Shown here: piece after piece, positions 1-7,624 of the stretch
Position numbering within the stretch: position 1 is the stretch's first letter
Layout: each line of letters opens with the position of its first letter
Assembly (NCBI GenBank): GCA_963743035.1
Contig: CAVUOB010000014.1
Coordinates: forward strand, 1-64,000
Reading direction: 5' to 3'
Source of the DNA: PALSA-911 sp963743035
Lineage (GTDB): Bacteria; Pseudomonadota; Alphaproteobacteria; Acetobacterales; Acetobacteraceae
Length of the DNA: 64,000 bases
Position numbers and translations under genes: made by a program
The notes under the pieces: model-generated
What the model was told of the DNA's origin: nothing
Database searches by the model: none
What the model saw: only the letters and a program-made list of their open reading frames with translations

Positions 1-88
1 ACGGCCAATCTCGGCCGGGCGGGCCGCGGCTGGAAAGGACCGCTTTGGGTCGAAAGCAGCAGAGCTCTGGACCTCCTCTTTGCATGAG

Positions 89-133
89 GTTTCGTAAGGG
101 CGGGCCCTTTGGCGGGTTCGGGCAGGGCCCGAC
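89..133. repeat. Half-size palindromic intergenic module (partial copy)
   Basis: A degenerate copy of the module that recurs at 852-904, 4874-4928, 8490-8534 and 59577-59624: CCCTTTGGCGGGTTCGGGC is followed by the short hairpin GGGCagGGCCC. The first stem (CCAAAGGGC/GCCCTTTGG in other copies) is decayed here to TTCGTAAGGGCGGGCCCTTTGG. It probably lies downstream of a gene outside the window. No coding sequence is seen in positions 1-240. Confidence 0.5.
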
Positions 134-173
134 TTCTCGTTGTTTCGGGCTTGGGGTGGGTTTGGCTTGCGTT

Positions 174-197
174 GGCGGGTTGAAACCCGCCCTACGG
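174..197 (+). terminator. GGCGGGTT hairpin with T-run, upstream of the first gene
   Basis: GGCGGGTT-ga-AACCCGCC forms a perfect 8-bp stem with a 2-nt loop, followed after CTACGG by TTTTT. On the + strand it has the form of a rho-independent terminator for a gene left of the window. A related hairpin, with matching flanks, stands upstream of the decayed copy of the next gene near 39.3 kb, so it may instead travel with that gene as part of its control region. Confidence 0.45.
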
Positions 198-240
198 TTT
201 TTGTTGCCTAGTTAGTTTTGATTAACTGTATTCTAACGTC

Positions 241-848
241 ATGGAACATTTTCATGATGGGCTGACCGATCCGCAGGGCGATTGGGGGCGGTTGCTGCCT
301 CGGGCGGCTTTTGCCGAGATCATTCTGGTTTTGCGCGGGGCGTTGCCGCCGCCGTTACGGATGAGCCGGCGGATGAGGTTCGGCGGGATCGGGCGGCGCT
401 GGCGGCGGTGGCGGCGCTGCTGCCGGTGACTGCGGCCGAGGGGCGGTTGGCGGCGCAGTTTGTGGCGGCGGATGCGTGGGCGATGGATTGTCTGCGGTTG
501 GCGCAGGTGAAGCGGCGGGAGCCGGATCTTGCTCACAAATGCCGGGCGCAGGCGATGAGTTTGATGCGGGAGGGGAAATCCTCGCTGCGCTTGCTGCTGC
601 GGTTGCAGGCGGCGCGGGAGAAGGTCGGGGCGGATGCGGCGGCGGCGGAGCGGGCGGCCTGGGTGGAGCATGGTGCGGCGGGGATGATGGAGGAGGCGCT
701 GCCCCCTGCGCCGGAGCCGTCCCGGGTGGCCGCGCGGCCGGTTGCGGCAGGCGACGACCGGAAATTGGGACCCATCCCAGTTTCCGGCGCGAGTATCACC
801 CAAACACCGAATGGGACGATGGCGAGACCCGACGTCCTGATCTTATAA
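241..848 (+). CDS. Hypothetical helical protein of a dispersed family, frameshifted near 344-355
   Basis: I do not recognise a named function. Reading starts at the ATG at 241 (MEHFHDGLTDPQGDWGRLL) and must change frame in the CCG/GCC run near 344-355 to continue as AVTDEPADEV and on to the stop at 848, for about 200 residues. One missing base or two extra bases there explains it. The middle is predicted helical and rich in Ala, Arg and Leu, with the recognisable stretch KCRAQAMSLMREGKSSLRLL followed by LLRLQAAREK. A decayed relative of exactly this stretch lies at 39013-39216 on the other strand. No membrane segment or catalytic motif is visible. The tail after about residue 175 is low in complexity. 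No ribosome binding site is evident; the upstream 30 bases are AT-rich. Confidence 0.55.
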
Positions 849-851
849 TCA

Positions 852-904
852 GGGTTTCCAAAGGGCTCCGCCCTTTGGCGGGTGCGGGCAGAGCCCGCCC
901 TTCC
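852..904. terminator. Palindromic half-module between convergent genes, likely bidirectional terminator
   Basis: Two perfect hairpins in series: CCAAAGGGC-tcc-GCCCTTTGG (858-878) and GCGGGC-aga-GCCCGC (884-898). It fills the 64-bp gap between the stop at 848 (+ strand) and the stop of prfC at 913 (- strand). The same two-stem module ends four other gene pairs in this window. Position suggests termination in both directions, although no long T-run is present. Confidence 0.6.
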
Positions 905-912
905 TTCCCCTG

Positions 913-2461
913 CTAAGCCGCCACCCGCTCCGCCTTGATGTCCTTGATGTCGCGGAACACCAGGGCCGGCGACAGCTCCGCCGTCCGGCGCATCATGAAG
1001 GCCGAGCTGGCGAGGAAGACCGGGTCGCCGTCGACGTCGTCGGCCATCGCTGGAGCGGTTGTCGGCGATGAAGCGCGCCAGCGCTGGCTTGTCGTCGCTG
1101 GTGACCCAGCGGGCCAGGGAGAAGGGCACGGTCGTCGAAGCCGATCGTCACGCCGTATTCGCCCGCCAGCCGGGCCTGCAGCACGTCGAGCTGCAGGGTG
1201 CCGACCACGCCGACCAGCGGCTGGCGAGCCGTCCTGCGGGCGGAACAGCTGCACGACGCCTTCCTCGGCCAGTTCCTGCAGGGCCTGGCGCAGCTTCTTG
1301 GCCTTCATCGCGTCGTCCAGCCGGACGCGGCGCAGGATCTCGGGGGCGAAGTAGGGCACGCCGACGAAGTTGATGTCCTCGCCCTCGGTCAGCGTGTCGC
1401 CGATGCGCAGCGTGCCGTGGTTGGGGATGCCGACGACGTCGCCGGCGAAGGCCTCGTCGGCGATCTCGCGCTCGCGGGCGAAGAAGAACTGCGGCGCGTG
1501 CAGCGGGATCAGCTTGCCGGTGCGCACCTGCTTCAGCCGCATGCCGCGCACCAGGCGGCCGGAGCAGACGCGGGCGAAGGCGATGCGGTCGCGGTGGTTG
1601 GGGTCCATGTTCGCCTGGATCTTGAACACCAGCGCGGTGAGGCTCGGTTCGGTCGCCTCGACGATGCGGGTGTCGGCGGGCTGCGCGCGCGGGCGGGGGC
1701 CGTATTCGGCCAGGCCGTCGAGCAGGTCGGAGACGCCGATCTCCTTGATGGCGCTGCCGAAATAGACCGGCGTCAGGTGGCCGGCGGCGAAGGATTCCAG
1801 GTCGAATTCCGGCAGGGCGGCGCGCACCAGGTCGATTTCCTCGGCCATCGCGACTGCAGGCGCGGGTCGGATTGCGGCAGTTCCTGGTGTCACGTGCAGC
1901 TCGCGGGCGCGCAGGTCGTAGGTGCCGACGAATTCGGCGGCGCGGCCGACCGGCCAGGTGACCGGGGCGGTGTCGAGCGCCAGGGTGTTGGACGACCTCG
2001 TCCAGCAGCTCGAACGGGTCGCGGGCCTCGCGGTCCATCTTGTTGATGAAGGTGATGATCGGGATGTCGCGCAGGCGGCAGATCTCGAACAGCTTGCGGG
2101 TGCGCGCCTCGATGCCCTTGGCGGCGTCGATCACCATCACGGCGCTGTCGACCGCGGTCAGCGTGCGGTAGGTGTCCTCGGAGAAGTCCTCGTGGCCGGG
2201 CGTGTCGAGCAGGTTGAACACGCAGCCGGCGTATTCGAAGGTCATCACCGAGGTGACCACGGAGATGCCGCGCTCGCGCTCGATGCCCATCCAGTCCGAG
2301 CGGGTGCGCCGGCGCTCGCCCTTGGCGCGGACGTTGCCGGCGAGCTGGATGGCGCCGCCGGCGCGCAGCAGGCGCTCGGTCAGGGTGGTCTTGCCGGCGT
2401 CGGGGTGGGAGATGATGGCGAAGGTGCGCCGGCGGGCGATTTCGGTCGATGCGTCGGTCAT
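913..2461 (-). CDS. prfC: Peptide chain release factor 3 (RF3), interrupted by at least four +1 frameshifts
   Basis: GTPase that removes RF1/RF2 from the ribosome after termination. The start is the ATG at 2461; the G1 loop HPDAGKTT is at residues 19-26, followed by DTPGHEDF and NKMDRE. Downstream segments read in other frames match RF3 domain II and III: FAAGHLTPVYFGSAIKEIG, VFKIQANMDPNHRDR, VGTLQLDVLQARLAGEYGV and, at the end, FRDIKDIKAERVAA. Frame changes fall near 1984-1990, 1218-1222, 1127-1133 and 1045-1052, each explained by one extra base; one or two more are likely near 1850-1890. Total length fits a protein of about 515 residues, near the family size of 525-530. RF3 has no known programmed frameshift, so sequencing or assembly error is the simplest reading; a true pseudogene remains possible because RF3 is dispensable in many bacteria. 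Confidence 0.85.
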
Positions 2462-2505
2462 CAAGAGACCTTCCAGATCACGCCTTCAATGAGAACGTCC
2501 CAATG

Positions 2506-2533
2506 AAAACGCCGACCGGAGACCCGATCGGCG
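2506..2533 (-). terminator. Rho-independent terminator of rpsD
   Basis: Read on the minus strand, CGCCGATCGG-gtct-CCGGTCGGCG forms a 10-bp stem (one T-G wobble) with a 4-nt loop and is followed directly by TTTT. It begins 27 bases after the rpsD stop and precedes prfC, so rpsD and prfC are probably separate transcription units. Confidence 0.8.
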
Positions 2534-2559
2534 CTTGCACAGGCATATAGGATGTCGGA

Positions 2560-3176
2560 TCAGCGCGAGTAGAACTCAACCACCAGGTTCGGTTCCATCT
2601 GCACGGGATAGGGCACGTCGGTCAGCTTCGGGGCGCGGCCGAAGCGGCCCTTCATGGCGCGGTGATCGACTTCCACGATAATCGGGCACATCGCGCTCGC
2701 CGGTCTGCGCGGCGTCCAGCACCATGGCGAGCTGCTTGGACTTCTCCTTCACCTCGATGATGTCGTTGTCGCGCACCTGGTAGGACGGAGATGTTGACCC
2801 GCTTGCCGTTGACCATGACATGGCCGTGGTTGACGAACTGGCGGGCGGCGAAGGGGGTGATGGCGAACTTCATGCGGTAGATCACCGCGTCCAGCCGGCG
2901 CTCCAGCAGCTCGATCAGGTTCTCGGAGGTGTCGCCCTTGCGGCGCACGGCCTCCTCGTAATACTTGCGGAACTGCTTCTCGCCGATGTTGCCGTAATAG
3001 CCCTTCAGCTTCTGCTTCGCCATCAGCTGCACGCCGAAGTCGCTCGGCTTCTTGCGGCGCTGGCCGTGCTGGCCGGGGCCGTATTCGCGCTTGTTGACGG
3101 GGGATTTCGGCCGGCCCCAGAGATTGACGCCGAGGCGGCGGTTGATCTTGTACTTGCTTTCGGCGCGCTTGGTCAT
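2560..3176 (-). CDS. rpsD: 30S ribosomal protein S4, with two +1 frameshifts
   Basis: Primary 16S rRNA-binding protein of the small subunit body. The start at 3176 (MTKRAESKYKINRRLGVNLW) has AAAGGA about 8 bases upstream. The N-terminal domain, the typical GPGQHGQRR stretch and the S4 RNA-binding domain (LERRLDAVIYRMKFA, QFVNHGHVMVNGKRVNI) are clear. One extra base near 2787-2793 and one in a C-run near 2684-2686 break the frame; restoring both gives SYQVRDNDIIEVKEKSKQLA and then the usual C-terminus ending NLVVEFYSR. With both removed the length is 204 residues, the normal alphaproteobacterial size. S4 is essential and single-copy, so these are almost certainly indel errors in the sequence. 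Confidence 0.95.
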
Positions 3177-3453
3177 GCGCGTGTCCTTTTCGGTCTGTGC
3201 CGCCCCGGTGGCTTCCCGGGTTGTCGGCTTGTTGCACCGGTAGTCCGCGCTTGCGGCGCGGCGGGCGCGGGTTTGCGGGGTTTGCCCCGTCAGCCCGTCC
3301 ACGTTCCCGGCAATGGGATCCCACCCGCCGTGCTTGCGGCCCGGCAGGAGAAGGGCGGTCGTATAGGTGCCGGGTTGCGGGTTGTCAAACCGGAGGCGCA
3401 GGGTTACCTCGGGCCGCACGGCGCGAGGCCGCTTCAGAACGTATGGACCCAGC

Positions 3454-3657
3454 ATGATCAACCGCGGCGAGATATTGTGGCTCGGCATCGCCTCCGGCGT
3501 GACCGGCTGCCTGCTCGGCGGCCTCATGCTCGGCATCGGCATGAACCTGATCGTCGGCGGCCAGCCGCTGGGCTGGCTGCTGCTGATGCCGGCGGCGCCG
3601 GCGGGCGCCCTGCCCGGCTGGCTGATGGGCCGGCGGCTGGCCAGCCAACTGAACTGA
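3454..3657 (+). CDS. Small two-helix membrane protein (67 aa), function unknown
   Basis: The ATG at 3454 opens a 67-residue protein made almost entirely of two glycine-rich hydrophobic segments: residues 7-30 (LGIASGVTGCLLGGLMLGIG) and 36-58 (QPLGWLLLMPAAPAGALPGW), ending in a basic tail MGRRLASQLN. It stands 46 bases upstream of the TRAP-type binding protein and reads the same way, but it is too short and lacks the four helices of a DctQ-type TRAP subunit. I do not recognise the family. The 277 bases between it and rpsD hold the rpsD promoter region and nothing else I can name. Confidence 0.55.
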   Translation: MINRGEILWLGIASGVTGCLLGGLMLGIGMNLIVGGQPLGWLLLMPAAPAGALPGWLMGRRLASQLN

Positions 3658-3703
3658 TCATTTCAGGGCGCCGCAACGACGGCGCCCTTAACGGGAGGAA
3701 CGA

Positions 3704-4735
3704 ATGACCCGATCCATCACCCGCCGGGCCGCCATGGTCGGGCTGCTCGCCGCCCCCGCCGTCACCGGCCTGTCGCGCCTCGGCCGCGCGGAGACGCGCA
3801 CGCTGAACATCTCGCACCAGTTTCCCGGCAGCACCGGCGATACCGGCGATTTCCGCGACCAGCTCTGCCGGCGCTTCGCCGCGGAGGTGACCAAGCGCAG
3901 CAACGGCGAGCTGGCGTTCAACATCTATCCGAACTCCTCGCTGATGAAGACCTTCGCGCAGTTCAGCGCCATCCGCAAAGGCGCGCTGGACCTGAGCCTG
4001 GTGCCGACCACCTATGCCGGGGGCGATATCCACGAGCTGAACATGACGTTCATGCCGGCGCTGGTGTCCAGCTACGCCCAGGGCATGGCCTGGAAGAACG
4101 CCGAGATCGGCCGCGAGCTGACCCGGCTGCTGGAGGCGAAGGGCGTCAAGATCCTGACCTGGGTGTGGCAGTCCGGCGGCATCGCGTCGCGCACCGTGCC
4201 GATCCTGCTGCCGTCCGACGTGAACGGGCTGAAGGTGCGCGGCGGCTCGCGCGAGATGGACACGATGTTCAAGGCGGCGGGGGCCACCGTCTCCACCATG
4301 CCGTCCAACGAGCTGTACATCGCCATGCAGACCGGCACGGTGGATGTGGGCGTGACCAGCTCCACCTCATTGATCTCGTTCCGGCTGGAGGAAACCTGCA
4401 AGAACCTGACCGGCGCCAGCGGCGGCAGCTTCTTCTTCATCTTCGAGCCGATCCTGATGTCCAAGCTGGTGTTCGACGCGCTGCCCCCGGCGCAGCAGAA
4501 GATCCTGCAGACGGTGGGCGAGGAACTGGAGCCCTGGGCGATGCAAAAGGCCGAGGAGGACGATACCGAACTGAACCGGGTCTACCAGAAGGCCGGCGTT
4601 CCCGTGCACCAGTTCAACGCCGAACAGCTCGGGAAATGGCGCGAAGTCGCGGCCCGCAGCTCCTGGAAGGAATTCGCCGACAAATCCGAACAAGCCGCCC
4701 GGTTCCTGAAGCTCGCGGAGGCGGTGAAGGCGTAA
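3704..4735 (+). CDS. TRAP transporter solute-binding protein (DctP family), Tat-type signal, orphan
   Basis: Periplasmic receptor of a tripartite ATP-independent transporter for an organic acid. The ATG at 3704 follows GGGAGGAACG at good spacing. Residues 1-30 (MTRSITRRAAMVGLLAAPAV) look like a twin-arginine signal peptide. The mature part has DctP-family features: LNISHQFPGSTGDTGDFRDQ, the ligand-binding LKVRGGSREMDTMFKAAGAT (the conserved Arg that binds the carboxylate sits here) and GTVDVGVTSSTSL. Length 343 is normal. No dctQ or dctM gene is adjacent, so its membrane partner must be encoded elsewhere. The 3' end is followed by a large palindromic element. Confidence 0.85.
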   Translation: MTRSITRRAAMVGLLAAPAVTGLSRLGRAETRTLNISHQFPGSTGDTGDFRDQLCRRFAAEVTKRSNGELAFNIYPNSSLMKTFAQFSAIRKGALDLSLVPTTYAGGDIHELNMTFMPALVSSYAQGMAWKNAEIGRELTRLLEAKGVKILTWVWQSGGIASRTVPILLPSDVNGLKVRGGSREMDTMFKAAGATVSTMPSNELYIAMQTGTVDVGVTSSTSLISFRLEETCKNLTGASGGSFFFIFEPILMSKLVFDALPPAQQKILQTVGEELEPWAMQKAEEDDTELNRVYQKAGVPVHQFNAEQLGKWREVAARSSWKEFADKSEQAARFLKLAEAVKA

Positions 4736-4748
4736 GGCAAGCAAGGCG

Positions 4749-4928
4749 GGGGGCTCCGCCCCCTCGACCCCCACCAGAGGCGGAGCCTCTGGACACCCGG
4801 TTGTGTTTAAGAAAATGGGCGAGCAAGGCTATGCAACCAGCACCACCTCGCCCGCCCATTTTCTTAAACACGTCTGGGGTTTCCAAAGGGCTCGGCCCTT
4901 TGGCGGGGTCCAGGGGCAGAGCCCCTGG
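4749..4928. repeat. Composite palindromic element A
   Basis: A chain of perfect hairpins fills the gap between convergent genes. In order: GGGGGC-tcc-GCCCCC (4749-4763), CCAGAGGC-gga-GCCTCTGG (4774-4792), a long stem with 19-bp perfect arms GTGTTTAAGAAAATGGGCG (4803-4821) and its complement (4853-4871) around a 31-nt loop, then CCAAAGGGC-tcg-GCCCTTTGG (4883-4903) and CCAGGGGC-aga-GCCCCTGG (4910-4928). The inner part of the loop, GGCTATGCAACCAGC, resembles the apical loop of elements B (18.8 kb) and C (33.3 kb) although the arms share no sequence with them. The arms are noticeably AT-richer than the surroundings. Confidence 0.8.
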
Positions 4929-4930
4929 CC

Positions 4931-5740
4931 TTACTTCCCTTCCGTCTCCAACCGCCCCCGCTGGCGGCGGCCGATGGCGAGTTCGGTGACGATGCCGTGC
5001 AGGGTGCGGAGTTCCTGTTCGGTCACTTCGCCGCGCTGGAACAGATGGCGGATGTTGCGGATCATGCCGGGGCGCTTGGGTTGGTTGCGCAGGAAACCGC
5101 AGGCGTCGAGTTGGTCGACCAGATGGGCGAGGAAGTTTTCCAGCTTGTCCTTGGTGGCGACGCGGCTTTCGTTGGTCATCAGCTCGCGCGGCGGGGTGGG
5201 GTCGTCGGCGGTCCACCATTCATAGGCCATGACCATCACCGCCTGGGACAGGTTCAGGGACATGAAGGCGGGGTTGAGCGGGTAGCGCACCAGTGCGTCG
5301 GCGCAGGCCATGTCGTCGTTGTCGAGGCCGGCGCGCTCGGGGCCGAACAGGATGCCGACGCGGAGGGGCCCGCCTTCCTGGGATCGGGAGCACATCTCGC
5401 GCATTTCGGCGGCGGCGCCGCGCGCGGTCAGCACGGGTTTGACGATATGGCGCGGGCGCGGGCAGGTGGCGAAGACGTGGTGCAGGTCGGCCACCGCGCC
5501 GGCGACGGTATCGTGCACGCTGGCGGCTTCCAGGATGCGGTCGGCGCCGGAGGCCATGCGCCAGGCGCGTTCCTGCGGCCAGCCGTCGCGCGGGCTGACC
5601 AGGCGCAGATGGAACAGGCCGCCATTGGCCATGGAGCGGGCGACCGCGCCGATATTGTCGGCAAGCTGCGGGCGGACCAGCACGACGACCGGCGAATTGC
5701 CGATTGGCGCCAGGTCGGCGCCGCCGTCGCGGCCGGTCAT
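4931..5740 (-). CDS. trmJ: tRNA (cytidine/uridine-2'-O-)-methyltransferase TrmJ, SPOUT family
   Basis: Uses S-adenosylmethionine to 2'-O-methylate position 32 of tRNA. The three SpoU/TrmH signature blocks are present: VVVLVRPQLADNIGAVARSM (about residues 18-37, with the catalytic Asn-Arg region), ILFGPERAGLDNDD (about 129-142) and LNPAFMSLNLSQAVMVMAYE (about 153-172), the last two forming the SAM-binding trefoil knot. Length 269 is close to the family norm. It is the last gene of a minus-strand unit, starting 13 bases after the DUF305 stop. Substrate position is assigned from the family, not seen in the sequence. Confidence 0.88.
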   Translation of the reverse strand: MTGRDGGADLAPIGNSPVVVLVRPQLADNIGAVARSMANGGLFHLRLVSPRDGWPQERAWRMASGADRILEAASVHDTVAGAVADLHHVFATCPRPRHIVKPVLTARGAAAEMREMCSRSQEGGPLRVGILFGPERAGLDNDDMACADALVRYPLNPAFMSLNLSQAVMVMAYEWWTADDPTPPRELMTNESRVATKDKLENFLAHLVDQLDACGFLRNQPKRPGMIRNIRHLFQRGEVTEQELRTLHGIVTELAIGRRQRGRLETEGK

Positions 5741-5753
5741 GGCCGGAGGTCGA

Positions 5754-6158
5754 TCATGGCGGGTTACGGGGCGGGTGTTTCGCCAGCCAGCGCCGCATCT
5801 CGGCGATTTCCTTCTCCTGCGCGGCGATGACGCCCTTGGCCAGGCGGCGCATTTCGGGATCCCTGCCGTATTTCAGCTCGACCTTGGCCATGTCGATGGC
5901 GCCCTGGTGGTGCGGGATCATGCCGACGACGAAGTCCCGGTCGGCATCGCCGGTATAGGGGATGTCCATGCCGTGGTGCATCTTCTCCATCGACGCGCGG
6001 TAGTCGGCGGTGGACGGCGCTTCGCCGGCAGCGGGCGGTTGGGCTGGCGGCATGTTCATGCCAGGCATCCCGGGCATCGGCTGCTGGGCGAAGGCGGGGG
6101 CGGCCAGCAGAGCCGAGGCGAGCAGGCCAAGCGCTGGTAATGTGGAGCGGAACGGCAT
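5754..6158 (-). CDS. DUF305 exported protein
   Basis: A 134-residue secreted protein. Residues 1-24 form a signal peptide ending at AFA-QQ; a Met/Pro/Gly-rich linker follows (QPMPGMPGMNMPP), then the DUF305 domain with MEKMHHGMDIPYTGDADRDF and the hallmark MIPHHQGAIDMAKVEL. The His and Met clusters have been linked to copper or other metal handling in this family; that role is inferred. AGGAG stands about 8 bases before the ATG at 6158. It lies between cysS and trmJ with 13-base gaps on each side, so the three genes are probably one transcript. Confidence 0.85.
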   Translation of the reverse strand: MPFRSTLPALGLLASALLAAPAFAQQPMPGMPGMNMPPAQPPAAGEAPSTADYRASMEKMHHGMDIPYTGDADRDFVVGMIPHHQGAIDMAKVELKYGRDPEMRRLAKGVIAAQEKEIAEMRRWLAKHPPRNPP

Positions 6159-6171
6159 CGTGTGTCTCCTG

Positions 6172-7518
6172 CTAGCCGGCGCGGCGCCAGGTGGTGCCCT
6201 GGGGGCCGTCCTCGAGCACGATCCCGCGGGCGGTGAGGTCGGCACGGATGCTGTCCGCCAGGGCGAAGTCGCGCGCCTTGCGCGCCGCCAGCCGGGCGGC
6301 GATCGCGGCCTCGATCTCGGCGCCGTCATCGCCGCCGCGAAACCATGCGGCGGGCCCGGCCTGCAGCAGCCCGAGCAGATCGCCCGCCGCGCGCAGGCCC
6401 GCGGCGGCCTCTGCGTCTCCGGCCAGCGCCGCATCGGCCAAAGCGTGCAGATGCGACAGCGCCAGAGGCGTGTTCAGGTCGTCGCAGAGCGCGTCCAGCA
6501 CGGCCGGCGGCGGATCGCCTGCGGCGGCTTCCGGGTGGCGTTCCAGCGCGCGGTAGAACCGGTCGAGCTCGGCCTTGGCCGCGGCCAGCGCGGTGTCGGT
6601 GAAATCCAGCGCGCCGCGGTAATGCGCGCGCAGCAGCAGCAGGCGCACCGCCTCGCCGGGGGCTTTCGCCAGCACGTCGCGCACGGTGAAGAAGTTGCCC
6701 AGGCTCTTGGACATCTTCTCGCCGTTGACCAGCAGCATGCCGTTATGCATCCAGACATGGGCGAATTCGCTGCCGGGGAAGGCGCAGCAGCTCTGCGCCA
6801 GCTCGTTTTCGTGGTGCGGGAAGATCAGGTCCTGCCCGCCGCCATGGATGTCGAAGCTCTCGCCCAGATAGCGCCAGGCCATGGCGCTGCATTCGATATG
6901 CCAGCCGGGCCGTCCCCAGCCCCAGGGGCTGTCCCAGCCGGGCAGGTCCGGCGTGGACGGCTTCCACAGCACGAAATCGCCGGGATCGCGCTTGTACGGC
7001 GCGACGTCGATGCGCGCGCCGGCCAGCAGCTCGTCCGGGCTGTGGCCGGAAAGCTTGCCGTAATCGGGATCGCTGGCGACGGAGAACAGCACGTGCCCTT
7101 CCGCCGCGTAGGCGTGGCCGCCGGCGATCAGCCGTTCGATCAGCGTGATCATCTCGCCGATATGCTCGGTCGCGCGCGGCTCCACGTCCGGCGGCAGCGC
7201 GCCGAGGGCTGCCATGTCGGCGTGGAATTCCGCGGCGGTGACGGCGGTGATTGCGGCGATGCTCTGGCCGGTCTCGGCCGCGCGGGCGTTGATCTTGTCG
7301 TCCACGTCGGTGATGTTGCGGACATAGGTCACGCGCGGGAAGAGCTGGCGCAGCAGCCTGGCCAGCACGTCGAACACCACCACCGGGCGGGCATTGCCGA
7401 CATGGGCGAGGTCGTAGACGGTCGGGCCGCACACGTACATCCGCACATGCGCGGGATCGAGCGGCACGAACCGCTCCTTCCGGTGAGTGAGGCTGTTGGT
7501 CAGCAGAAGTTCTGGCAT
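6172..7518 (-). CDS. cysS: Cysteinyl-tRNA synthetase
   Basis: Charges tRNA-Cys with cysteine. Class I synthetase signatures are clear: MYVCGPTVYDLAHVGNARP near residues 27-45 (HIGH-type motif HVGN, with the zinc-ligand Cys of CGPTVY) and EKMSKSLGN (KMSKS motif). WHIECSAM supplies a further zinc ligand. The ATG at 7518 (MPELLLTNSLTHRKE) gives 448 residues, the usual length; the frame stays open upstream but lacks homology there. First gene of the cysS-DUF305-trmJ unit. Confidence 0.95.
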   Translation of the reverse strand: MPELLLTNSLTHRKERFVPLDPAHVRMYVCGPTVYDLAHVGNARPVVVFDVLARLLRQLFPRVTYVRNITDVDDKINARAAETGQSIAAITAVTAAEFHADMAALGALPPDVEPRATEHIGEMITLIERLIAGGHAYAAEGHVLFSVASDPDYGKLSGHSPDELLAGARIDVAPYKRDPGDFVLWKPSTPDLPGWDSPWGWGRPGWHIECSAMAWRYLGESFDIHGGGQDLIFPHHENELAQSCCAFPGSEFAHVWMHNGMLLVNGEKMSKSLGNFFTVRDVLAKAPGEAVRLLLLRAHYRGALDFTDTALAAAKAELDRFYRALERHPEAAAGDPPPAVLDALCDDLNTPLALSHLHALADAALAGDAEAAAGLRAAGDLLGLLQAGPAAWFRGGDDGAEIEAAIAARLAARKARDFALADSIRADLTARGIVLEDGPQGTTWRRAG

Positions 7519-7624
7519 TGGGGGTTGTTGTCCCAGGTGCTTTGTTTGGTCAAGCGCGGGGGCGGGATTTCCGCGGCGGCTCCGGTCTTGTAGGTTCGCG
7601 GCCAGACGAAGGAGGAAATGGACC

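Noticed and set aside
913..2461. Programmed frameshifting in prfC
   Set aside because: Known programmed shifts concern prfB; here several unrelated breaks occur without slippery sites, and rpsD next door is also broken.
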